Assembly (NCBI RefSeq): GCF_001746295.1
Contig: NZ_MJAH01000009.1
Coordinates: forward strand, 317,903-381,902
Direction: 5' to 3'
DNA: 64,000 nt
Source of the DNA: Streptomyces sp. LUP47B
GTDB lineage: Bacteria; Actinomycetota; Actinomycetes; Streptomycetales; Streptomycetaceae
Shown here: piece by piece, positions 35,154-44,352 of the stretch
Layout of the letters: every line of letters begins with the position of its first letter
Numbering within the stretch: the stretch's first letter is position 1
Notes under the pieces: generated by a model
Told to the model about the DNA's origin: nothing
Database searches by the model: none
What the model saw: only the letters and a program-made list of their open reading frames with translations
Made by a program: the position numbers and the translations under genes

Positions 35154-36737
35154 ATGGATGAACCCATGAGCAGCAGCGGGGGAGTCGGCCACGAGTCCGA
35201 CGAGACGACGAGTTATGTTCTGCAACCTCCCAGGGCCCCTCAGCCGGAGCCGGGCGTCGGCCGGCTCATCGCGGGCCGGTATCGGCTGCTCGCCAAGCTC
35301 GGGCACGGTGGCATGGGCACGGTGTGGCGGGCCAAGGACGAGACGGTGGACCGAGAGGTGGCCGTCAAGGAACCTCGCGTCCCGGATCATCTTCCCGAAC
35401 GTGAACAAGGAAACGCCTTCGAGCGGATGCGTCGTGAGGCACGAGCCGCGGCCCGGCTCGACCATCCCTCCGTCGTGAACGTGCACGACGTGGCGGTCGT
35501 GGACGGCCGGCCGTGGATCGTGATGGAGCTGGTGCAGGGCCGTTCGCTGGGCGACGCGTTGCAGGAGGGCACCCTCGGGGCGGGCGAAGCGGCGAGAATC
35601 GGCCTCGAGGTGCTCGGCGCCCTGGAGGCCGCGCACGCCGCGGGCATCCTGCACAGGGATGTGAAACCGGACAACGTCCTGCTCGGCCGGTACGACCGGG
35701 TCGTCCTCACCGACTTCGGCATCGCCCAGATCGAGGGCGAGACCAACCTGACCGACACCGGCGGCTTCGTCGGCTCGCCCGAGTTCATCGCCCCCGAGCG
35801 GGTGCTGGGTCAGCGTCCCGGCCCCGCCTCCGACCTCTGGTCCCTCGGCGTTGTCCTGTACGCGGCGACGGAGGGCGTCTCGCCGTTCCGCCGCAGCAAC
35901 ACCCCCGCGACGCTCCAGTCGGTCCTCAACGCCACGCCCGCGCCGCCCGCCGCCGCGCCTGGGCCGCTCGCCGACGCCATCAACGGCCTGCTCCAGAAGG
36001 ACCCGGCGCGCCGCCCGCACGCCGCGCAGGTCAGGGCGCTCCTGGAGGCCACCGCCCACCCGCCCGTCCCCGAGCCCACGCAGATCGTGCGGACCGTGGA
36101 GGTCCCGGCGGGCGGCGGCCCACGGCTCGGCCGCAAGGCGTGGATCGGGCTCGGCGCGGCGGTCGTCGCTGCCGCGGTGGCGGCGTATCTGGTGATCGCG
36201 GACCCGTTCGCGGGACCGCTGCCGGACGGCTGGACCAAGAAGCACACCAAGGACGTCGCCGCGACCCTTGCGGTGCCCGCGGACTACCAGCCCACCACGC
36301 CGGACCGGAAGACGGACAAGACCCACTGGATCACGTACGCCGACTACAGCGGCAGCATCTGGATCGGCCTGACCCTGGACCGGAAGGCGGAGGACACCTC
36401 CCACGACATCGCCGGATCCGCGGCCGCCGAGATGTACGACGACGACGGTCGGTTCAAGGAGAGCGGCGAGTACGACCTCAGCATGCCGGCCAACGCGAAG
36501 ACCCGGCCGGAGGACGAGACGTACGAGGGCCGGAAGGCCGCCAAGAACACCGTCACGTACAGGACCACGGACAGTCAGAACCCCCGCCCGCGCGAACTCC
36601 AGATCTTCTACTACCGCACCTCCACCGGCGACATGTACAAACTCACCGTCAGCTATCCCGGCAAGGGGGACTTCACCGGGCGGGGGCGAGAGGTGGCGCG
36701 GACGGCGTTCGCCAATCTGGGCGTGGACAGGCTCTGA
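35154..36737 (+). CDS. Receptor-type Ser/Thr protein kinase E
   Basis: 527 residues. A longer N-terminal extension (about 40 residues, SDETTSYVLQPPRAPQPEP) precedes the kinase domain: GHGGMGTVWRAKD, VAVKEP, HRDVKPDN, DFGIAQIEG and APERV. One membrane helix (WIGLGAAVVAAAVAAYLVIA) leads directly, with hardly any spacer, to an ectodomain with AATLAVPADYQPTTPDRK and a closing GREVARTAFANLGVDRL. ATG 35154 or 35166 may be the start; no Shine-Dalgarno sequence is present. The activation-loop Thr positions (GETNLTDTGGFVGS) fit autophosphorylation sites. Confidence 0.9.
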   Translation: MDEPMSSSGGVGHESDETTSYVLQPPRAPQPEPGVGRLIAGRYRLLAKLGHGGMGTVWRAKDETVDREVAVKEPRVPDHLPEREQGNAFERMRREARAAARLDHPSVVNVHDVAVVDGRPWIVMELVQGRSLGDALQEGTLGAGEAARIGLEVLGALEAAHAAGILHRDVKPDNVLLGRYDRVVLTDFGIAQIEGETNLTDTGGFVGSPEFIAPERVLGQRPGPASDLWSLGVVLYAATEGVSPFRRSNTPATLQSVLNATPAPPAAAPGPLADAINGLLQKDPARRPHAAQVRALLEATAHPPVPEPTQIVRTVEVPAGGGPRLGRKAWIGLGAAVVAAAVAAYLVIADPFAGPLPDGWTKKHTKDVAATLAVPADYQPTTPDRKTDKTHWITYADYSGSIWIGLTLDRKAEDTSHDIAGSAAAEMYDDDGRFKESGEYDLSMPANAKTRPEDETYEGRKAAKNTVTYRTTDSQNPRPRELQIFYYRTSTGDMYKLTVSYPGKGDFTGRGREVARTAFANLGVDRL

Positions 36738-36817
36738 CGACACCGACTTCGAGGCCCGGGACGGCCTTTGACCCCGCCGCTTAGACAACGGCACGATGCG
36801 CACGGTACTCATGTGCC

Positions 36818-37777
36818 ATGAGCGAAGACGGCGAACACCCGCCCGGCGGACGTCTGATCGGTGGGCGTTACCGGCTTGTCGAGCGGGTCGGCTCCGGGCC
36901 GAACGGCACGGTGTGGCGGGCTCGCGACGAGCAGGGCGAGCGGTATGTCGCCGTCAAGGAGCCCCGGCTGAGCGGGGATCCGGAGGACGAGGAGCGGCAG
37001 CGGGCCGTGCACCGGCTGCCGCACGAGGCCCGTGCCGCCGCGCGGGTCGACCATCCGGCGGCCGTCGCCATTCACGACGTACTCCTCGAAGACGAACTGC
37101 CCTGGATCGTCATGGAGTTGGTGGAGGGCGAGTCGCTGGAGGCCGCCCTCGCCGGACGGGGACCGCTGGCCAACGCCGAGGCCGCCCGGGTCGGGCTCGC
37201 CGTCCTCGGTGCGCTGCACGCCGCCCACCGCGTGGGCATCGTCCACCGCGACCTGAAGCCGTCCAACGTCCTCCTCGAAGCCGGCGGCGAGCGTGTCGTC
37301 GTCACCGACTTCGGCATCGGCGCCACCGGGCAGGGCAACGCCGAGGGGGCCGCCGTCGGTTTCGTCGCCCCGGAGTGCGTCTCGGGGCGGGGTGCGGGTC
37401 CCGCCTCCGATCTGTGGTCGCTGGGTGCGCTGCTCCGCTCGGCCGTGGCGGGCGGCGGGATCGCGGAGAGCGGTTCCCTAGGCCGGCTGCTGGACCGGCT
37501 CCTCGCCGCCGAACCGGAGGCACGGCCGGCTGCGGCGGAGGCCGCCGAGGTGCTGGCCGAGGTCGCAGGGACGAGCCTCCCGGAGTGGGCCGCGCAAGCC
37601 GCACCTCCGGCCGGGGAAGCGCTCGCCTCACCTCCGGCCGCGGAAGCCCCGGCACCCACCCCCGTGCTGCCCCCTGCCGACGTCCCCGAGCCGACCACCG
37701 CGGCCCATGAACCCCGTCGCCTCACGGCCCTCTCCGCCCTCGGCCTCCTGCTTCAGAAAAAACCCGAACGCGGCTGA
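36818..37777 (+). CDS. Soluble Ser/Thr protein kinase F
   Basis: 319 residues, with no membrane helix or ectodomain, unlike its neighbours. The kinase domain has VGSGPNGTVWRARD, VAVKEP, HRDLKPSN, DFGIG and APECV, so the catalytic residues are present, but the activation loop is about 10 residues shorter (GATGQGNAEGAAVGFV) and lacks the usual Thr-rich segment. The C-terminal 70 residues are Ala/Pro-rich, ending LLLQKKPERG. Start ATG 36818 has no Shine-Dalgarno sequence. It closes the cluster and could be a cytoplasmic relay for the membrane kinases; that role is inference. Confidence 0.85.
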   Translation: MSEDGEHPPGGRLIGGRYRLVERVGSGPNGTVWRARDEQGERYVAVKEPRLSGDPEDEERQRAVHRLPHEARAAARVDHPAAVAIHDVLLEDELPWIVMELVEGESLEAALAGRGPLANAEAARVGLAVLGALHAAHRVGIVHRDLKPSNVLLEAGGERVVVTDFGIGATGQGNAEGAAVGFVAPECVSGRGAGPASDLWSLGALLRSAVAGGGIAESGSLGRLLDRLLAAEPEARPAAAEAAEVLAEVAGTSLPEWAAQAAPPAGEALASPPAAEAPAPTPVLPPADVPEPTTAAHEPRRLTALSALGLLLQKKPERG

Positions 37778-37903
37778 TCGTCCCCGCCCAACCCCTTGAT
37801 CAGCACATTCACCGCCAGTCATCACTGGCAAGGTGTGTGTACGTCGTGAACGCCCGTTACCGACGGGTACCCAAAGCTCCCGCTCCCGAATACCCTGCGG
37901 CTC

Positions 37904-39517
37904 ATGACGGACGCGCAGGCCCCGGCCAAGACCGGCACGAACCCCCTAGCCCCCGCCCCGGCGGGTGCCCGTACCGCGGCCGACGTGGTCACCCCGGAGC
38001 TGGTCGCCCAGCTCACCAAGGGCGTGACCGGGTCCGGCCGTACCGCGAACCACACGCCGTTCACCGGCGAGAAGCTGGCCGACCTGCCCGAGTCGACGCC
38101 CGAGGACGTGGAGAAGGCCTTCGAGGCGGCCCGCCGGGCACAGGCGGTGTGGGAGCGCACCCCGGTACGGCAGCGCGCCGCCGTCCTGCTCCGCTTCCAC
38201 GACCTGATCCTCGAACGCCAGGCCGAGGTCCTCGACCTCATCCAGCTGGAGACCGGCAAGGCGCGCCTGCACGCCCACGAGGAGGTGCAGGCGGTCGCCG
38301 TGGCGGCGCGGCACTACGGCCGTAAAGCGCCCGCCTATCTCAAGCCGAAGCGGCACACCGGCGCCGTGCCGACCCTCACCAAGGTCACCGAGCTGCGCCA
38401 CCCGCGCGGGGTCGTCGGCCAGATCGCCCCCTGGAACTACCCGCTGGAACTGTCCGTCGGTGACGCGCTCCCCGCCTTCGTCGCGGGCAACGCCGTCGTC
38501 ATGAAGCCGGACACCGAGACCTGCCTGACCGCCCTGTGGGCCCGCGACCTGCTGGTCGAGGCCGGGCTGCCCGCCGAGGTCTTCCAGGTCGTCCTCGGTG
38601 ACGGTCCCGTCGTCGGCCCCGAGGTCGTCCGGCACGCCGACTACGTCTCCTTCACCGGCTCCACCCGCACCGGGCGCGAGGTCGCCCAGGGCGCCGCAGC
38701 CCGCCTGGTCGGCGTCTCCCTCGAACTCGGCGGCAAGAACGCCATGCTGGTCCTGGAGGACGCCGACATCGAGAAGGCCGCCGCCGGTGCCGTCCGCGCC
38801 TGCTTCTCCTCGGCCGGCCAACTCTGCATCTCCATCGAGCGGTTGTACGTCCACGAGTCGATCGCGGACGTCTTCCTGGAGCGCTTCGCCGCCCGCACCA
38901 AGGCCATGCGGCTCGGCAAGTCCCTCGCCTACGGCGCCGACATGGGCTCACTGGTGGGGGAGCGGCAGCTGGAGACGGTCACCCGGCATGTCGAGGAGGC
39001 CGTGTCCAAGGGTGCCAAGGTCGTCGCCGGTGGCGTCGCCCGCCCGGACGTCGGCCCCTACTTCTTCGAGCCGACCATCCTCGACGGCGTCACCGAGCCG
39101 ATGGCCGTGTGCGCCGAGGAGACCTTCGGCCCGGTCGTCTCCCTCTACCGTTTCAAGACCGAGGACGAGGCAGTCGAGCTCGCCAACTCCACGCCGTACG
39201 GCCTGAACTCCTCGGTGTGGACGAAGGACGGCAGGCGCGGCCGCGAGATCGCCTCGCGGGTGCGGGCCGGCACGGTCAACATCAACGAGGGATACGCCTC
39301 CGCCTACGGCAGCGTCCAGTCCCCGATGGGCGGCATGAAGGACTCCGGCCTCGGCCGCCGCCACGGCTCCGAGGGCATCCTCAAGTACACGGAGGCCCAG
39401 ACGGTCGCCCAGCAGCGGCTGCTGCCGATGGCGCCCTCGCTGGGGATGGACGACGAGAAGTACGCGCAGTTCATGAGCCGGAGCCTGAAGGTGATGAAGG
39501 CCTTCCGCTTCAAGTAG
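37904..39517 (+). CDS. gabD2: Succinate-semialdehyde dehydrogenase (NADP+)
   Basis: 537 residues of the aldehyde dehydrogenase superfamily. Oxidises succinate semialdehyde to succinate. Visible signatures are GQIAPWNYPLELSVGDALPAF (cofactor domain), SFTGSTRTGREVA, catalytic Glu in VSLELGGKNAML (about residue 272), and catalytic Cys in SAGQLCISIERLYV (about 306). It resembles actinobacterial GabD2. TACCCT 8 bases before ATG 37904 and no ribosome binding site suggest a leaderless mRNA. The GMC oxidoreductase gene follows after 26 bases, so the two are likely one operon. Confidence 0.92.
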   Translation: MTDAQAPAKTGTNPLAPAPAGARTAADVVTPELVAQLTKGVTGSGRTANHTPFTGEKLADLPESTPEDVEKAFEAARRAQAVWERTPVRQRAAVLLRFHDLILERQAEVLDLIQLETGKARLHAHEEVQAVAVAARHYGRKAPAYLKPKRHTGAVPTLTKVTELRHPRGVVGQIAPWNYPLELSVGDALPAFVAGNAVVMKPDTETCLTALWARDLLVEAGLPAEVFQVVLGDGPVVGPEVVRHADYVSFTGSTRTGREVAQGAAARLVGVSLELGGKNAMLVLEDADIEKAAAGAVRACFSSAGQLCISIERLYVHESIADVFLERFAARTKAMRLGKSLAYGADMGSLVGERQLETVTRHVEEAVSKGAKVVAGGVARPDVGPYFFEPTILDGVTEPMAVCAEETFGPVVSLYRFKTEDEAVELANSTPYGLNSSVWTKDGRRGREIASRVRAGTVNINEGYASAYGSVQSPMGGMKDSGLGRRHGSEGILKYTEAQTVAQQRLLPMAPSLGMDDEKYAQFMSRSLKVMKAFRFK

Positions 39518-39543
39518 AAGTCCGTTCTCAACGAGGAGAGCAC

Positions 39544-41322
39544 GTGCCACAGGACACCTACGACTACGACGTCATCGTCGTCGGATCAGGCTTCGGCGGC
39601 AGCGTCACCGCCCTTCGCCTCACCGAGAAGGGCTACCGCGTAGGTGTCCTGGAAGCCGGCCGCCGCTTCACCCGCGAGACCCTCCCCAGGAACTCCTGGG
39701 ACCTGAAGAACTACCTCTGGGCGCCGAAACTCGGCATGTTCGGCATCCAGCGCATCCACCTCCTGGGCAACGTCATGGTCCTCGCGGGGGCCGGCGTCGG
39801 TGGCGGCTCCCTCAACTACGCCAACACCCTCTACGTCCCCCCGAAGCCCTTCTTCGAGGACCCCCAGTGGCGTGACATCACGGATTGGCAGGAGGAGTTG
39901 ACGCCGTACTACGACCAGGCCCGCCGCATGCTCGGGGTACGGCTCAACCCGACGATGACCCCCTCGGACGTCCACCTCAAGGCGGCCGCCGAGCGGATGG
40001 GCGTCGGCGACACCTTCCACATGGCCCCGGTCGGCGTGTTCTTCGGCGACGGCGAGGACGCCGACGGAGCGGCCAAGGCCGAACCGGGCGAGCAGGTGAA
40101 CGACCCCTACTTCGGCGGCGCCGGCCCCGCCCGCAAGGCCTGCACCGAGTGCGGCGAGTGCATGACCGGCTGCCGGCACGGCGCCAAGAACACCCTGAAC
40201 GAGAACTACCTGTACCTCGCCGAGAAGGCGGGCGCGGTCGTGCACCCCCTCACCTCCGTCGTGTCGGTCACCGACGACTCCCAGGGCGGTTACGCCGTCG
40301 CGACCCTCCCCACCGGCGAGCGGCGCAAGGCGAAGGGCCGCGTCTTCAAGGCCCGCCAGGTCGTCATCGCCGCCGGCACCTACGGCACCCAGACCCTCCT
40401 GCACCGCATGAAGGCGGGCCGCCAACTGCCGTACATCTCGGACCGCTTGGGCGAGCTCACCCGCACCAACTCCGAGGCCCTGGTCGGCGCGCAGACCGAC
40501 AACCGCCGCTACCGCAGGGCGACCGGCGTGCCGAAGGTCGACTTCACCCAGGGCGTCGCCATCACCTCGTCCATCCACCCGGACGAGAACACCCACATCG
40601 AGCCGGTCCGCTACGGCAAGGGCTCCAACTCGATGGGCGGCCTGTCGATCCTCCAGGTGCCGTACGCCGAGGGCTCGTCGAGGGCCATGGCCTGGCTGGC
40701 GAACGCGGCCCGCCACCCCGTGCTGGTCCTGCGCTCCCTGTCCAACCGACGCTGGTCGGAGAAGACCATCATCGGCCTGGTCATGCAGTCACTGGACAAC
40801 TCCCTGACGACGTACCTGAAACCGGACGGCGTCGGCAAGGGGCTGCTCACCGCCCGCCAGGGCCACGGCGCCCCCAACCCCAAACAGATCAGGGCCGCTT
40901 CCGAGGCCGCTTCCGCGATCGCCGCCGACATCAACGGCTTCCCCGGCTCCAACGTCGGCGAGCTGATGGGCGCCCCGCTCACCGCCCACTTCCTCGGCGG
41001 CTGCCCCATCGGCTCCTCCCGCGACACCGGCGTCATCGACCCGTACCACCGGCTCTACGGCCACCCGGGGATCTCGGTCGTGGACGGCTCCGCGGTCTCC
41101 GCCAACCTCGGCGTGAACCCTTCGCTGACGATCACCGCGCAGGCGGAGCGGGCGATGTCGTACTGGCCCAACAAGGGCGAGCAGGACCCGCGTCCGGCGC
41201 AGGGCGAGGCGTACGAGCGTCTGAAGCCCGTCGAGCCCAGGTCACCGGCGGTCCCGGCGGAGGCCTTCGGCGCTCTGAAGCTGCCGTTCCTGGGGATGCC
41301 GGCGATGCCGAAGAAGTCGTAG
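39544..41322 (+). CDS. GMC-family oxidoreductase, ChoD-like, with Cys-cluster motif
   Basis: 592 residues. The FAD-binding motif is DVIVVGSGFGGSVTALRLTEKG; GMC signatures include GNVMVLAGAGVGGGSLNYANT and the C-terminal HFLGGCPIGSS..VVDGSAVSANLGVNPSLTI, in two parts. Residues about 199-209 carry CTECGECMTGC, a four-cysteine CX2CX2CX3C cluster resembling an iron-sulfur ligand set, followed by RHGAKNTL. The mycobacterial relative Rv3409c, annotated as cholesterol oxidase ChoD, lies beside guaB3, but its sterol oxidase activity is doubtful, so the substrate here is open. The GTG at 39544 has GAGGAG 5 bases upstream; the gene follows gabD2. Confidence 0.88.
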   Translation: MPQDTYDYDVIVVGSGFGGSVTALRLTEKGYRVGVLEAGRRFTRETLPRNSWDLKNYLWAPKLGMFGIQRIHLLGNVMVLAGAGVGGGSLNYANTLYVPPKPFFEDPQWRDITDWQEELTPYYDQARRMLGVRLNPTMTPSDVHLKAAAERMGVGDTFHMAPVGVFFGDGEDADGAAKAEPGEQVNDPYFGGAGPARKACTECGECMTGCRHGAKNTLNENYLYLAEKAGAVVHPLTSVVSVTDDSQGGYAVATLPTGERRKAKGRVFKARQVVIAAGTYGTQTLLHRMKAGRQLPYISDRLGELTRTNSEALVGAQTDNRRYRRATGVPKVDFTQGVAITSSIHPDENTHIEPVRYGKGSNSMGGLSILQVPYAEGSSRAMAWLANAARHPVLVLRSLSNRRWSEKTIIGLVMQSLDNSLTTYLKPDGVGKGLLTARQGHGAPNPKQIRAASEAASAIAADINGFPGSNVGELMGAPLTAHFLGGCPIGSSRDTGVIDPYHRLYGHPGISVVDGSAVSANLGVNPSLTITAQAERAMSYWPNKGEQDPRPAQGEAYERLKPVEPRSPAVPAEAFGALKLPFLGMPAMPKKS

Positions 41323-41336
41323 AGCCGGAAAACGCC

Positions 41337-41387
41337 AAAGAGAAGGACCTGCACCCCCCTCCGAGCACAGGTCCTTCTCTTTTTCTT
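41337..41387. terminator. Strong bidirectional terminator
   Basis: AAAGAGAAGGACCTG (41337-41351) and CAGGTCCTTCTCTTT (41368-41382) form a perfect 15-bp stem followed by TTCTT. A true T-rich intrinsic terminator, rare in this window, between convergent genes. Confidence 0.93.
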
Positions 41388-41426
41388 GCGGTCAAGCTGT
41401 GTGTACGGCTTTCACGGCCCTACGAC

Positions 41427-42455
41427 TCAGGCGTGGGCGCCGGTCGCACCCTTGCGCCGCTTCACCGCGAAGACCACACCGGTACCGGCGACGACGGCGA
41501 AGCCGCCGACCAGGCCGAGGACCGGCAGGGCCGAGCTGGAACCGGTCTCGGCGAGCCGGCCGTCCACGTCGACGTCGTTGACGTCGGAGATGGGGCTCTT
41601 GCCGCCGGTCTGCGGCTTGGAGTCGTTCGGCTTGCCGGGGTTGGAGCCGGCCGGCAGGACCTCGAAGTAGTAGATGCCGGCGTTCTCGTCGTCGGAGACC
41701 CAGCAGCCCTCGTCGTCCGAGTACTCGGCGAGACCGATGGCGATGCCGATCGCGCTCGGGACCTCGCGGTCGACCTTCACGCGCAGCTGGTAGCTGAGGG
41801 AGTCACCGCCGTCGAGGGAGAAGGCGTTGAAGGAGCCGCCCTCGCCGAACTCCGTGGCCACGTCGACCCAGGTGCCGCCCTGCTTCACCTGCAGGGTGAC
41901 CAGGTCGCTGTAGTCCGTCTCGAAGTCCCAGTCGACCGCCCCGACGCCGACGATGGGCTGAATGTCCTTGATCGTGTCGTCGCCGGAGTTGCTGACGTTG
42001 AACTTGAAGTTCGTCCAGCCGCTGCCCGCCACGATGCTCTCGGGCAGACCGGTCAGCGAGCTGTGCAGCGCGTCGCTGTCGTTGAGGACCGGGGCGCCGT
42101 CCTCGTCGACCTCGCACTCGTCGACGGGCTCGTCGCTCGCGCTCGGCGAGGGGCTGCTGCTGGCGGAGGCCGAGCCGGACGGGCTCGTGGACGGGCTGGT
42201 GCTCGCGGTGGCCGAGCCGGAGGCGGTAGTCGAGGGAGCGCCGGTGGCGGGCGTGCTCTCCGGGGCCTCCGGGGTCGTCGCCGGGTCCGTCGGGGTGCTC
42301 TCGGGGGCCGTCGTGGTGGCGTCGGAGGCGGGCGTGCTCTCCGTCGCGGTCGCACTGGGGGACTCGTCCGCGAACGCGGTCGGCGCGGCGAACAGGGCCA
42401 GCGGTGCTATCGCGGCGGTCGCGGCCGCGGCGGCCAGTGCACGGCGAAGCTTCAT
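41427..42455 (-). CDS. LAETG-type sortase-anchored surface protein
   Basis: 342 residues. A signal peptide (LRRALAAAAATAAIAPLALFAAPTAFA) is followed by about 100 residues of Ser/Thr/Pro/Ala-rich stalk (SESTP-like repeats, STSPSTSPSGSAS), a folded domain of about 150 residues (LPESIVAGSGWTNFKFNVSNSGDDTIKDI, in parts) and a cell-wall sorting signal: LAETG, hydrophobic helix ALPVLGLVGGFAVVAGTGVVF, and KRRKG tail. LAxTG is the class E sortase motif typical of Streptomyces. ATG 42455 fits the signal peptide. The folded domain is unassigned; adhesive or structural roles are guesses. Confidence 0.88.
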   Translation of the reverse strand: MKLRRALAAAAATAAIAPLALFAAPTAFADESPSATATESTPASDATTTAPESTPTDPATTPEAPESTPATGAPSTTASGSATASTSPSTSPSGSASASSSPSPSASDEPVDECEVDEDGAPVLNDSDALHSSLTGLPESIVAGSGWTNFKFNVSNSGDDTIKDIQPIVGVGAVDWDFETDYSDLVTLQVKQGGTWVDVATEFGEGGSFNAFSLDGGDSLSYQLRVKVDREVPSAIGIAIGLAEYSDDEGCWVSDDENAGIYYFEVLPAGSNPGKPNDSKPQTGGKSPISDVNDVDVDGRLAETGSSSALPVLGLVGGFAVVAGTGVVFAVKRRKGATGAHA

Positions 42456-42567
42456 GAAGACCTCGGAAGTCGGGTGTGCCGCGTTTCCCGCGGCACGCGT
42501 CAGGGAGAGGCCTCCGCGTGTGGGGCGCGGGTGGGGCCCGTGGTTCGTGAGGTTTGATCCGCGACAC

Positions 42568-42595
42568 CTGTGAATGGTTGTGCGGGCATTCACAG
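42568..42595. promoter_or_regulatory. Inverted repeat CTGTGAATG-N10-CATTCACAG
   Basis: Two perfect 9-base arms separated by 10 bases, in the divergent region between the LAETG protein and the next membrane protein. The form is typical of an operator for a dimeric repressor or activator; the protein is not known. Confidence 0.6.
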
Positions 42596-42669
42596 AAAAC
42601 TTATGTGGGCTGAGTCACACATGGGTTCTTCTTGTGAACGGGCTTTCCCAGGCCCTAGAACTGACCCAC

Positions 42670-43776
42670 GTGTCAGAAGACCCCAAGATCCCCGACGACG
42701 TCTGGGAACGGTTCGCCCGTGACTCGGAGCGGGACATCCGAGACTCCGCCCCCAAGGAACCCTCCGCGCGGGCCCGTGAGGTGACGGAGCGACTGCGGCG
42801 ACAGGAAGCGCGCGGCGAACTGCCGGAGGGCTGGCGTACCGGACCGGCCCGGCAGCAGAAGAAGGGCCGGCGTGGCCTGTGGGGCGTCCTCGGTGTCGCC
42901 GTCGCGGTCGTGGTCGCCGTTGTGGCGGTGAAGCCCTCGCTGGTGCCGGGTGACCCCTTCGGTGGGGGAACCTCCGCCGAGGCCGCGTCCTCCCCGCTGC
43001 CCGAGGAGACGGCGGCGCCGACCGCCGCGCCCTCCGCCGAGGCCTCCGCGATCCCCACCCTGGACGACCCGTTCGCCGGCTCGCCCGCCAAGCGCTGGGC
43101 CGACGGCGCCGCCGGGATCGCCGTACCGAAGGCGAAGGCGGTCGGCGGCCGGTCCAAGGCGACGACCGAGCAGGCCCTGGAGCTGACCAGGAAGCTCCTG
43201 GTCGAGTCCAACCTCGACCCGGCCACCCTGCGCGGCGAACGCCCGAAGGCGGCGCTCGACGTCCTGGACCCGGTGCAGAAGGACGTCCGTGGGCTCCTGG
43301 AGACCGGCCTGAGCAAGCCGGACGAGAAGCACGACCCGCTGTGGATGTTCAGCCGCTTCGACCCCAAGGAGGTCCGGCTGGTCGGCGATGTCGTGAAGAC
43401 GCGCGGCCGGATGACGTTCAAGGCCGGTGATCACGCTTCGGTGGCCGTGCACGCCGACTACACCTTCGTCTACCCGGTCGTCCAGACCAACGGTTCGACG
43501 GAGGTCACCCGCACGATCATCCGCCGTGTCCTCGACGTCGAGATCTCCGACCCGGCCAGGTACCAGGTGACCCCGGGAAAGCTCTCGGTCGTGAACTGGG
43601 ACCAGGACATCAACAACTCGGCGTGCGATGTCTACGACGGCTACCTGCACCCGGACTTCGCGTCGGCGGAGCCGACCGGGGCGGCCCCCACGGGACCGAC
43701 GACGGACCCGTACGACCGCAGCCGGAACCTCGACCCGGACCGTGGTGAAGGCTGCGGAACGGTGTCCCGCGTCTGA
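42670..43776 (+). CDS. Single-pass membrane protein, conserved in Streptomyces, unknown function
   Basis: 368 residues from GTG 42670. The first 75 or so residues are charged and cytoplasmic (SEDPKIPDDVWERFARDSERDIRDS), then one membrane helix (GLWGVLGVAVAVVVAVVAV), then an outer part with a linker and a domain of about 230 residues (AKRWADGAAGIAVPKAKAVGG; TEQALELTRKLLVESNLDPATLRG; VHADYTFVYPVVQTNGSTEVTR). The outer part contains two cysteines (NSACDVYDGYL and GEGCGTVSRV) that may form a disulfide. I do not recognise a named family. It is divergent from the sortase substrate and shares the inverted repeat at 42568-42595 with it. Confidence 0.75.
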   Translation: MSEDPKIPDDVWERFARDSERDIRDSAPKEPSARAREVTERLRRQEARGELPEGWRTGPARQQKKGRRGLWGVLGVAVAVVVAVVAVKPSLVPGDPFGGGTSAEAASSPLPEETAAPTAAPSAEASAIPTLDDPFAGSPAKRWADGAAGIAVPKAKAVGGRSKATTEQALELTRKLLVESNLDPATLRGERPKAALDVLDPVQKDVRGLLETGLSKPDEKHDPLWMFSRFDPKEVRLVGDVVKTRGRMTFKAGDHASVAVHADYTFVYPVVQTNGSTEVTRTIIRRVLDVEISDPARYQVTPGKLSVVNWDQDINNSACDVYDGYLHPDFASAEPTGAAPTGPTTDPYDRSRNLDPDRGEGCGTVSRV

Positions 43777-43788
43777 GTCCACCCAGGC

Positions 43789-43828
43789 GAAGGGCCCCAC
43801 GGGACGGATCCGTGGGGCCCTTCTTTCG
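43789..43828 (+). terminator. Terminator after the membrane protein gene
   Basis: GAAGGGCCCCACGG (43789-43802) and CCGTGGGGCCCTTC (43810-43823) form a perfect 14-bp stem, followed by TTTCG. Confidence 0.9.
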
Positions 43829-44352
43829 TCAGCACCGACGTCAGGGCTGCGCCGGTGCCTGGGAGCGGCGCCGGGGGGTTGCGCCGCTTGCTCTCCATGC
43901 GGGTGTGCGCTGCGTCCTTGCCACCTGCCGTGCTCCCGGTCGGCGCCCCGGCGCACAAGGGGCGCGCGAATGGTCTGGACCTTTGGCAGTACATCGACGC
44001 AGTGCGAATGCAGTTGTCTGCGGAGGGACTTGGGGGCTTTCTAGGCATCGTGCTGGATGGGCGCGGCCTCCGCAACCGTTTGACCCAGCCTTGTGCCGGT
44101 ACTTGTCCCGCCGGTCGGCCCCGGGCGTCCCCGGAGCCGGCCGTTCTCTTGGTGACCGGGCTGCTGTCCCCTGCCGTCCGGTCACTTCCTGGAGCGAGGT
44201 CCCACGACGCACGGCAAGATCCGTACATCTCAATCGCTCCAGCGAGCCACGCGTGGTTCTGGCGGGCCCGCCCCTGGCTGGCACGGACACCACCACCAAC
44301 GAAGCGCCCCGGTGCGTGGTCACGCGCCGTACGGGTGAGGCGGGGCTCGAAC
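43829..44352. other. 524-bp stretch without a supportable gene
   Basis: Open frames cross this stretch on both strands, but none has a ribosome binding site, a family match or Streptomyces-like third-position GC throughout. The base composition is less GC-rich around 43980-44060 than in the flanks. It could be a decayed gene or contain a small RNA; I see no terminator or tRNA. Confidence 0.5.
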
